Assembly (NCBI RefSeq): GCF_012912005.1 | Contig: NZ_JABBEA010000027.1 | Span: 1-43,700 of the forward strand | Direction of reading: 5' to 3' | Origin: Paenibacillus sp. SZ31 | GTDB lineage: Bacteria > Bacillota > Bacilli > Paenibacillales > Paenibacillaceae | Length of the DNA stretch: 43,700 nt | Shown here: positions 1 through 7,900 of the stretch, one piece after another | Layout: the number at the start of each line of letters is the position of its first letter | Numbering within the stretch: position 1 is the first letter of the stretch | The notes under the pieces: generated by a model | The model's input: the letters and a program-made list of their open reading frames with translations, nothing else | Database searches by the model: none | What the model was told of the DNA's origin: nothing | Made by a program: the position numbers and the translations under genes

Positions 1-60
1 TCTCCCATGTGGACACCTCCGTTAGTCTCATTATCCTTCCGTCCGTTAACGGGTGTCCAC
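1..60. repeat. Inverted-repeat scar, possible insertion-sequence end
   Basis: GTGGACACC at 9-17 is mirrored by GGGTGTCCAC at 51-60, with related CCGTTA sequence inside each arm. The pair brackets about 30 bases and lies exactly where the acetyltransferase gene loses its 5' part. This looks like the end of an IS3-type element, or two joined ends left after excision. The left side is outside the window, so the element cannot be named. Confidence 0.35.
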
Positions 61-458
61 TTTTTATTCTAGCTCCAAATGAATCTCTACTTGATGAACA
101 AGTCAAAGGACTCTCCTTTTTTTATTTAATAAAAGACGAAAATAACTCTATTCTTGGAAGAATAAATTTAGTTGATATTGATGATTCCGATAAAATAGGA
201 TTTCTCGGCTATAGAGTGGGACAAATCCACACTGGAAAAGGTGTTGCTAAAAAAGCGTTAAAATTATTACTCAATACGATAGTTGATTTAGATATAAAAG
301 AAGTTAAGGCAAAAACAACCACCAACAATATAGCATCTCAAAAAGTTTTAGAGCAAAACGGATTCGAGCATATAGAAACTAGTGATAAAGAATTTGAAAT
401 GTATGGGCAAATGTTAAAATTCATTAGTTATAGATGGACAAATAAACCATTATTTTAA
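9..458 (+). pseudogene. GNAT N-acetyltransferase, 5'-truncated
   Basis: The readable part from about base 61 is the C-terminal two thirds of a RimJ/YdaF-like GNAT domain. It has a beta-strand region (FFYLIKDENNSILGRINLVD), the acetyl-CoA pyrophosphate loop YRVGQIHTGKGVAKKAL, and the late NNIASQKVLEQNGFE motif. Such proteins are normally about 175-185 residues and start with a helical segment that is absent here. The only upstream start, GTG at 9, lies in the inverted-repeat scar, so the first 17 or so residues are translated scar. I read it as a gene cut by an insertion and probably inactive. A hairpin terminator follows at 496-540. The substrate is unknown. Confidence 0.6.
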
Positions 459-495
459 TCACTAATCGGTCGCGGCTGTTAAAGCTGAAGACCAT

Positions 496-540
496 AAGCC
501 AAATTCCTCGTTCAAGATACTGAGGGGTTAGGCTTTTTTT
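496..540 (+). terminator. Rho-independent terminator after the acetyltransferase
   Basis: AAGCC at 496-500 and CCTC pair with GAGG and GGCTT (531-535). A run of seven T follows. Confidence 0.6.
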
Positions 541-777
541 GTCTTTTAAGATCTATTTTTGATAAGTAATAGAATTAATTTATAAACTTGACTGTGCCAA
601 TGATTAGGTGTACTATACGTTTGTGTAAATGGAATATATTACAATTTAAATATTTATTTTGAAATCTTATATTTTCAAGATGGGTATCAGAGCCTAACAT
701 AACTAAGATATCAATGCGTATAAATGAGTTTTACATTTTGTCTGCAACACATAATCATTGGCAGGCATTCATTTTAC

Positions 778-1866
778 ATATGACGGATTGTCAAACCAAG
801 TGCGACAGTTCTTCTGTGAAAGATTCGTGAGCGGTCTTCCAACCCAAGCATTTTCGTGGTCTGTGATTTATTAGATCGAGTGAATGGGCGAGTTCATCAT
901 CATACACCCCTGCGAGATCGGTACCTTTAGGGAAAAACTCTCGAAGTAATCCGTTCGCATTCTCGTTGGAACCGCGTTGCCAGGATGAATACGGATCAGC
1001 AAAATAAACGTGTAGGTTATGGGTGGTTTCCAGATTGGCATAGCATGCAAACTCCTTGCCTCGGTCAGCCGTGGCTGTGAGGAAGGTTCCCGTGGGATAC
1101 TGTGAAATCGCTACACCGAGCGCAATCTCCATCGACAAAGCGATGCGATCAGGCATGAGAACAGCGGTATATAGACGTGTCTTACGTTCAATCAACGTCG
1201 CTACGCAGCCTTTACTTTTCCCACGACCCGATACAACGGTATCCAGCTCCCAGTGCCCAAATGTTTCACGAGTACGGACTTCTTTTGGGCGATCTGAAAT
1301 CGTCCTTCCAATGGCGAATTTACCGCGCGTTTCTGCGGGTTTCTGACGCTTCCCCTTATGCCGAAGAACCTGTAATACGCCTCGAACCAGGCGCCCTGCA
1401 TAGATCCAGCGATAGATGGTTTTGAAAGAGACGGCATGCCGCCCTTCGATGCGGAAACGTTCGGTGATTTGTTCCGGAGACCACGTTGCCTCCAATTTTT
1501 CCTCCAGTGAAGCAGCCAAGGCATCGGACCAATTCCCTGGAGAGACCGAAGCCTTACGACGCTCCTCATAAGCATTCTGAGCTTGTTCTGCCTGATAAGG
1601 ATGTGATGAAGCCACACGATCTAACTCACGACAAATCGTCGATGGATGCCTACCCAGTTCTTTCGCAATGGCTCTTGAGCTTCTACCTTGTCTGTGGAGG
1701 ACTTCTAGCTTGCTACGTTCGATTATGCTAAGATGTCTGTAGCTCATGGTTGGATTCTCCTTGTGTGAATGGTGTTGTGGTGACTTCATTCTACACGAAT
1801 CCGGCCATGGGCCATTTTTTATTTATTTCCAGTAGGTGTCGCACTTCATATTACAATTCGTCATAT
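778..1866 (-). mobile_element. IS30-family insertion sequence
   Basis: A complete IS30-type transposase is bounded by imperfect inverted repeats of about 31 bp. The left arm starts ATATGACGGATTGT at 778 and contains AAGTGCGACA. The right arm, read on the minus strand from 1866, starts ATATGACGAATTGT and contains AAGTGCGACA. The transposase stop codon lies inside the left repeat, a compact layout usual for the family. AC flanks both ends (776-777 and 1867-1868), which could be a 2-bp target duplication but is too short to prove one. The element sits between the truncated acetyltransferase and the secreted-protein unit and interrupts no recognisable gene. Confidence 0.75.
791..1747 (-). CDS. 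IS30-family transposase
   Basis: DDE transposase that would cut and insert the surrounding element. I place the start at the ATG giving MSYRHLSIIERSKLEV (318 residues), because this matches the family N-terminus and has GGAG sequence just upstream. A longer in-frame start at 1789 adds 14 residues unlike the family. Residues 1-50 form the helix-turn-helix region (SIIERSKLEVLHRQGRSSRA, then IAKELGRHPSTICREL). The catalytic triad is visible as Asp169 in GHWELDTV, Asp228 in TADRGKEF and Glu262 in GSNENANGLLR; the last two are 34 residues apart, as expected for the family. No frameshift or stop is seen, so the enzyme is probably active. Confidence 0.9.
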   Translation of the reverse strand: MSYRHLSIIERSKLEVLHRQGRSSRAIAKELGRHPSTICRELDRVASSHPYQAEQAQNAYEERRKASVSPGNWSDALAASLEEKLEATWSPEQITERFRIEGRHAVSFKTIYRWIYAGRLVRGVLQVLRHKGKRQKPAETRGKFAIGRTISDRPKEVRTRETFGHWELDTVVSGRGKSKGCVATLIERKTRLYTAVLMPDRIALSMEIALGVAISQYPTGTFLTATADRGKEFACYANLETTHNLHVYFADPYSSWQRGSNENANGLLREFFPKGTDLAGVYDDELAHSLDLINHRPRKCLGWKTAHESFTEELSHLV

Positions 1867-2062
1867 ACATTCCTACTTCATAGAGTTTTCTAGCCTGTAG
1901 AGTTCTACCTCCTTAATTTCTTTTTCAGTAAAGAAAAAAGGGGAAGAACCATCTTTAAAAGAGAGGAGGGCAAGAAGCTTTAAGCTGCAAGCAGGTCTAT
2001 TTGTCGTAACCGCATGTTTTTGTAAAAGAATACCCATAACAAGAAAGGTGGAATTTATTGCT

Positions 2063-2626
2063 ATGAGAAAATTGATTAGTTTAGCTCTTATTCTTGTTCT
2101 AGTGCTTTCATTTAATGTAGCTGCCTATGCAGACGGTGATGTGACCCAAGCCAAACCTATGACAAAGGAAGAAATAATTAATTCCAAAGAATTCCGTGAA
2201 GCTGTGAAAGCGGCTAAGGCTGAATTTGAATCGCAGAAGGCTGATAATGCGGGTGGTCCAGTTCTGTTTGCGCCTGCTCCGAAAGTGTCTCACATTAATG
2301 TATACGGTGTCGTATCTCCTAATGGCGGTCAAGAAATTTACGGCTTTAATAACAACCCACTGTCCACAACCAATAATCATGGTGGGGCTTGGATTCAGTG
2401 TATTACTTTCCAGATCGGTTATGACAGCAGTCACTACGGCACACTCGCCGGCAATACAATGACAAACAACTGGTCTGAAGCTATTGATCTGGACGGTGAT
2501 CGTGTCGTAGATGCTTGGGCCCATTCTTGGGTTTATGAAGCGCCTAGTACAGGCGGACAATTTGTAGGTACGGTCTATTCCATTAATATTCCAACACAGT
2601 GGACCGCTTGGATTAATGTTCGTTAA
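2063..2626 (+). CDS. Secreted protein, YolA/DUF4879-like
   Basis: A 187-residue exported protein. ATG at 2063 is chosen because AAGGTGG ends 12 bases upstream; a GTG at 2048 in the same frame lies within that ribosome site. Residues 1-24 are a Sec signal peptide (MRKLI, long Leu/Val core, AYA cleavage motif). A charged helical segment (MTKEEIINSKEFREAVKAAK) follows, then a Gly/Asn/Trp-rich beta domain from about residue 75 (INVYGVVSPNGGQEIYGFNN, ending WTAWINVR). That domain resembles the YolA (DUF4879) family of secreted Bacillus proteins, whose function is unknown to me; the assignment is from memory of the pattern. It forms a two-gene unit with the next gene 15 bp downstream. Confidence 0.7.
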   Translation: MRKLISLALILVLVLSFNVAAYADGDVTQAKPMTKEEIINSKEFREAVKAAKAEFESQKADNAGGPVLFAPAPKVSHINVYGVVSPNGGQEIYGFNNNPLSTTNNHGGAWIQCITFQIGYDSSHYGTLAGNTMTNNWSEAIDLDGDRVVDAWAHSWVYEAPSTGGQFVGTVYSINIPTQWTAWINVR

Positions 2627-2641
2627 CAGGAAGGATGTAAT

Positions 2642-3133
2642 ATGAATATTGGAGGATTTGGCTATCATGGTTCTATCATGAGGAATACAGGAAGTAAGCC
2701 CAAAGGCTCATCAGCTCCAGATACGAATCAAATTGCACCTAAATTTGATGTGACAGCTCACTCTTCTGCTAACAATTGTGTTAGTACATTTGTTCAGACG
2801 GCTTTGAAGAATGCATCTCAAGAAGTTCAGGATGCGAGAACAAAGCAGAGTAAAAAGCAGTGGTTCAATCCCTTAACTGATGCTAATGGTAAAATTGCAG
2901 GTTCCTCCTTGCTGGCGCGACATATGGAAATGGAATACAACCTGATGCTTCGTTATGGTGCTAAGGAAGCCCGCATTCGCATGGACAATGTGTTTGCTGA
3001 CAAAAATTCCGCCAAGTCTCTAATTCGTGCGGCTTTGGAACGAGCTAATCATCCGTTAACAAGTGCTAAAGGCTCTGCCCAGCTTGCGTTAGAAAAACTT
3101 TTTTTAGAGTCCTTTCTATCCTATCTGGATTGA
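2642..3133 (+). CDS. Hypothetical protein paired with secreted YolA-like gene
   Basis: A 163-residue protein I do not recognise. The start has a good ribosome site (AGGAAGG, 6 bases upstream). There is no signal peptide or membrane segment. Residues 1-45 are Gly/Ser/Asn-rich and probably disordered. The rest looks helical and charged, with NNCVSTFVQTALKNASQEVQ, an Arg-rich stretch (RYGAKEARIRMDN) and a Leu-rich C-terminus. The only Cys is in NNCVSTF. It is co-transcribed with the secreted protein upstream and closed by the terminator at 3161-3194. Its position suggests an accessory or protective partner of that protein, but nothing in the sequence proves this. Confidence 0.65.
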   Translation: MNIGGFGYHGSIMRNTGSKPKGSSAPDTNQIAPKFDVTAHSSANNCVSTFVQTALKNASQEVQDARTKQSKKQWFNPLTDANGKIAGSSLLARHMEMEYNLMLRYGAKEARIRMDNVFADKNSAKSLIRAALERANHPLTSAKGSAQLALEKLFLESFLSYLD

Positions 3134-3160
3134 TAGACACCGATTTGATTTCTTGATCAG

Positions 3161-3194
3161 GCGCAGGGATATACATCCCCTGCGTCTTTTTTTT
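3161..3194 (+). terminator. Terminator of the secreted-protein unit
   Basis: GCGCAGGGAT pairs with ATCCCCTGCG over a short loop and is followed by a long T run (3186-3194). Confidence 0.8.
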
Positions 3195-3615
3195 CGTTGT
3201 GAGATTACCCTAAGAGCAGTAGCAGAGCCACTTTTCAAGGAAATTGCCGAGTGTCTAGTTCAATAGGGTCAAACCTTCCAGTTCCACTTGTTTTAATATG
3301 CTCATTATTAAACGTATGGTCTCAATACGTCTAATCCGACTTTCAGGATTGGCTACGTGAATTCAATTCATTTTGGAATAATATCAAGCGTTAGTTGCAC
3401 CCATTGCTCTTCTCTTTAGTGGTACACATATTCTTGTGAGATGTCCTTAAATTTAACCACAATAGGACACTGAGGAATTTACTACGATGAGCTTTAATGC
3501 TAACAATATTATTTTTTATCTATCCCTTTTTAACGGTTCAATACGTTCTTAAACCATCTTCAAGATCCTTCATATCCTTTTTATATGAGGCATACAAAGG
3601 AGGGGATATTAAATA
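3195..3615. other. Gene-poor AT-rich stretch
   Basis: About 420 bases between convergent transcription units. Every frame is broken and I recognise no gene fragment, repeat or RNA here. It may hold decayed sequence. Confidence 0.5.
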
Positions 3616-3647
3616 AAGACCTTGAGGATTAGAGTCCTCAAGGTCTT
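3616..3647 (-). terminator. Terminator after candidate immunity gene
   Basis: A perfect 13-bp stem (AAGACCTTGAGGA / TCCTCAAGGTCTT) is followed on the minus strand by TTATTT. It lies 9 bases beyond the stop of the gene at 3656-4138. Confidence 0.75.
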
Positions 3648-3655
3648 ATCAGTTC

Positions 3656-4138
3656 CTAGTTCTTAATACTATAATGTTTCATTAACTTATTAGTCACATC
3701 TTCGGGTATACCTATTGCCCAATTCAGCGACGACGATAACCATATAACTATTTCAGAGTTAGATAGAATAGCATCAGCAGGGCTTTCTTCTGTTCCCTGA
3801 TTAAGGATATTCCAATACTCATCAGCGGTGGTACCCTTTTGTAAAACGCACCAGTTATATTGGGAAAACTCACTGTAGTAATAATTTACAGGGTCTGGAT
3901 CTAAAACAGCCATAATTACAGAGGAGTCACCAAAAGTATCCATGATTTTCTCTAATTCATCCCAAAATTGATAGCTCATTACATAATCAAAATCAAAAAC
4001 AACTTTATTTGGAAAGGAAACTTTAAATACTGGATTTGGTAACCTCTCGTCAACACAAATTACTTTTGAAACCAAACGTGATGCTTTCTCAAACTCTTCT
4101 GAGCTTTTAATCATTTTTCTCAATTTGTCAGTCCCCAA
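3656..4138 (-). CDS. Hypothetical acidic cytosolic protein, candidate immunity protein
   Basis: Up to 160 residues, with no signal peptide or membrane segment, acidic and rich in Trp and Tyr. It ends with a block typical of small toxin-neutralising proteins (SNSEIVIWLSSSLNWAIG), but I cannot name the family. It is the second gene downstream of the RHS toxin gene on the same strand, where additional immunity genes often sit. The start is uncertain: TTG at 4138 has no clear ribosome site, and ATG at 4114 (MIKSSEEF) is an alternative. The AT-rich base use matches the toxin-tip region. It could equally be an unrelated hypothetical gene. Confidence 0.5.
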   Translation of the reverse strand: MGTDKLRKMIKSSEEFEKASRLVSKVICVDERLPNPVFKVSFPNKVVFDFDYVMSYQFWDELEKIMDTFGDSSVIMAVLDPDPVNYYYSEFSQYNWCVLQKGTTADEYWNILNQGTEESPADAILSNSEIVIWLSSSLNWAIGIPEDVTNKLMKHYSIKN

Positions 4139-4418
4139 TAGAATCTTAGTTGTGACCCCTGTAGCACCCTTAGCCTAAAATTCAGCGTTGAGTTATTTAG
4201 ATTCAATTGTATACCTATATTCAATCATGTTAGTATTCCAATCTTCTTAATACAACGGATATGCCGATGGTTGCAATTCATACTCTCATTAATATTAAAG
4301 AAGATGCCCCGATGTATAACGAGGTCATCTTCTTTAAGAACGATACGGCAATTTTTATTATCCATATTAAAATGCAATATAAGAATGAACTCATTTCTCT
4401 CATTTTTCAAACAATCTT

Positions 4419-4913
4419 TTACTGTATTTTTGTTATGTTAATAGGGGTGTTCCAATTATCAAGATAAAAAATAACATTGGATCTAATATTTACTTTGTTC
4501 CAAACTTTCTTGTCTATAGGAAATGTTTCATCTCCAAAACTGTTTGATTTAACTTTAATATAGAAGGCTCCTTCATTTTCTAACTTTTTAGTTACCACTC
4601 CTGACAAAGGATCTTTCGTTGGTTCTTTATTAATTGAAACGATGTATAGATACTTCCCTTCATTCAGATACCGATAGGTTATTGAATCACCTTCTTTTAA
4701 TTTGTTACATGATGGACTTTCAAATTGTTCTGTTTGAGTACTCCTGTTTATAGGCTTTGGTGGATCATTAACAGTTACCTTGCATGAATTACCTTTAAGG
4801 TCGACTGATATTATATGCCTGCTAGTTTGTACTGGAGTTGAATCTTTAAAGAAAATAAAAAAAATTAATATGGTAATAATTAACAAAAAACCTATTATTA
4901 ATACCTTTCTCAA
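4419..4913 (-). CDS. Membrane-anchored protein directly after RHS gene, candidate immunity protein
   Basis: A 164-residue protein starting at TTG with GAGGTG about 6 bases before it. Residues 4-22 are one strong hydrophobic helix (VLIIGFLLIITILIFFIFF). The rest is hydrophilic, predicted outside the membrane, and probably a small beta domain (EGDSITYRYLNEGKYLYIVS; ENEGAFYIKVKSNSFGDE). It lies 26 bp after the RHS gene, the classical position of the cognate immunity gene. A membrane-tethered extracytoplasmic immunity protein would fit a toxin that acts at or outside the membrane. Two Cys (in GNSCKV and SPSCNK) could form a disulfide. Family not recognised; the role is inferred from position. Confidence 0.6.
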   Translation of the reverse strand: MRKVLIIGFLLIITILIFFIFFKDSTPVQTSRHIISVDLKGNSCKVTVNDPPKPINRSTQTEQFESPSCNKLKEGDSITYRYLNEGKYLYIVSINKEPTKDPLSGVVTKKLENEGAFYIKVKSNSFGDETFPIDKKVWNKVNIRSNVIFYLDNWNTPINITKIQ

Positions 4914-4939
4914 AATAACACCTCTTCCCTACAAAATAC

Positions 4940-7900
4940 TTAATAGTATGGATTCCAACCAGTCCATGCAGTAGGTTTACCATCACTAGTAACAATTACA
5001 GTTTGCATAGTATACCCTTTGGGGTTGGCCACATAAATCATAGTAGTTACCGTACCCTTTTTAGTTACTTCAACATTGCCAAAAACTGATGCTACTAAAT
5101 AGTTTACATTTCCAAATCTTTCACTGGTAACTAGACTTGTAAGTCGTGAGGAAACATCCCCCATAATTGCATCTGCTTTTCCCTTCGTGTACGTTGTCTC
5201 ATCGTAAATGCAACCAGTGCAATTATATTTTGATGAATCGGCATAATAAACTGTATTGTCTCTAGGGTCTACCATTACTTTCATATTTTTTGAAGTATCA
5301 TCTTGCAGTACAAAAGCATTAAAGACAGGCATACTCTGTTTCAAAAGTCCCTGCATACCTTTGTTGCTGTTTCTTATCGCTTTTGCTTGATTTGCAGCTT
5401 GGTTTCTTTTTTTGTGTGCGTGAACCCACATTGATGAATTGTCTTTGGATCCTTTAAAAACCCCATCCCAGTAAACCCAATCTGCTTTTAAGGAATTTAA
5501 TTTCCAGTTAATGTTGAAAACATCTACATCTACGGCCACATGCCCACTCGGATCTACATATTTTAGAGGATTATTACTTACATAAGAGTACAAATTCAAA
5601 CTTAATGGATCATTCAATTCTCCCTCATACGTGTCCTCACCGATGAAACGTGCCATGCCTGGATCATACCAGCGTGCTCGCAGATATTGCAGCCCTACAG
5701 TATCATCCCAATATTCTCCGGCATAGCGAAGCATATTCGGTACGGTTTCCTCTGTTGTTAACGGTCCGCCCCAGATATCATAGGTATAGCTGTTCAACAC
5801 TTTTCCTGCATCGTCTACAAGGCCAACGACATCTCCATGACCATTCAACTGGTAGTATTCCAGTTTACCTGTTTGCTTGTCCTGGCGGGCCCATAATTGC
5901 CCATACAGATCATAGATATAGGCATATGTCAGCTCTACTTTTCCAGACGTCACAGTGGCCTCAGCCATGAGTTTGGCTTCTTCATCGTAAAAATAACGAA
6001 TCGTTTGGTCGCCTTCCGTACGTTCATACAACAGTCCATTTCCATTATAGCTGTAGGTTACCGTTTTGCCTTCACCCGTTGCTTTAATCAGACGATTCTG
6101 GCTGTCATACGTATACTGTGCATCCTTTAGACCGTATACCTTACCACTTCCGGTACTGTACCGGTTACCATTCGGGTCATAAGTATACGTTTCTTTTTGC
6201 GTGCCCGTTTCGGTCTGAATCCGGCTCAATTCATCGTATGTGTATTGATCGGTTTCCCCATTCTGTGTACGGGACGTGATGTTTTTATTACCATCATATT
6301 CATAGGCGAACTGTTGCACCGCTGATGTCCCTTGAGAGATCGTGATTCCCGACAGGTCATAGCCATTGAACTGGTAGCTTGTGCTGAGGCCCTTGCCAAA
6401 CGATAATTTCTCCAGCAAGCTATTGGACGCATAACTGAATGTCATACGATCCACAGGCGTCGTTCCCGATGCTGCGAGTGCAGAGGCCCCTCCTGAACCC
6501 GTGGTAATATCCATGGAGGTTACCCGATTCATGGCATCTACTTCGCCGTGAATGCGCAAGGATTGTCCTTTGGCATCCGTTAAGGTATACCCTAGACGTT
6601 GCTGGGTATTGTTTTCGTAATCAAGTCGTGTCCCATCCGGGAACGTCAGTCCGTTCAACATCCCATCTGCTGCTCGATAACTGTACGTGGTCTTTCCATG
6701 ATCATCGGTCATCGATGTTCTGCGGCCAATCTCGTCGTACGTATAGGATACATTCGTATCCGGTGCTTTCATACCTGTGAGCATGTTGTCACTGTTATAC
6801 GTATACTCTGTTACTTTCCCAAGTCGATCCTGTTTTTTAATCAGATTACTTTTCTTATCGTAATATAACGTTGTCGCATACCCGGCTGGACTCGGATGCG
6901 TCTGTTTAATGAGTCTTCCCAATTCATCATACTGTTTTGTGACTGTTTGCGTATTCGGTGATACGATCTGTGTCACTTGGCCCTGATAGCTATAGAAGTA
7001 ACGGCTTGTCTCTTGCTTCGGTGTGGTTACCGTCGTAATTTGTCCAAGCGCATCATACGTATAGGTCGTTCGTTGACCGTTACCATCGATAGATGCAATT
7101 ACGTTACCATCGATATCATACTCGGTTTGTTGTAACGGAACATATGCACCATTCCGATATTCTTCTACCGCCGTCACTCGACCGAGTAAATCCATCTTCT
7201 CCCGTGTTTGATTGTCAGCAGCATCCTTATAAGTCACCGTTTGGGCCACAGCATCAATGTTGGTTGTTCCGGTGGTCCCGTCTGGATACTTTGTCTCTAT
7301 CGCTTGTCCAAACGCGTCGACTACAACTCTCGTAACATTGCCTTCAGCATCCTCAACAGCCGTAACATTACCTTCACGGTCATAGGCGTATTTGTACGTA
7401 GCCTCAGCCGTCTGCTCTTCTACCAAAAGACCTAACGGATTATACCGCTCGGTCGTGACAATGCCATCTGGCGATGTGTTTGTAATGATATTCTTAACAT
7501 CATCGTACGCCGTAGTTGATTTCGTACCATCAGCATGCACGATTTGTATAAGTCGCCCTTCCTTATCATACTGATTCGATTCCTGTTCCCCGGATGCATC
7601 GGTTGTCTTTTCCAGTTCACCAGCATTCGTATATTCATACGATTCCACGAGGGCTTCTGCTTTACCAGCAGCATCATTCACGGTTATGGACTTGGATTTC
7701 ACCAAATGCCCTGCATTAGCCTGATAACTCAACGTCGCTACGCTGTCTTTAGCTAAATAGCCGCCTTTATCCGTGGTGCTGGTGACTCTTCCTTTATCAT
7801 CCAGCTTCACTTCCGATTCAGTGAGCAACTGCCCGCCGTATCCATTTTTAGTTGTGCTCCGCAGAACGGAACCTTGGCTGTTATAGGTTGTTTCGGTGTA

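Noticed and set aside
4225..4410. A 61-codon minus-strand frame after the candidate immunity gene
   Set aside because: No ribosome site, TTG start only, and composition looks like random AT-rich sequence.
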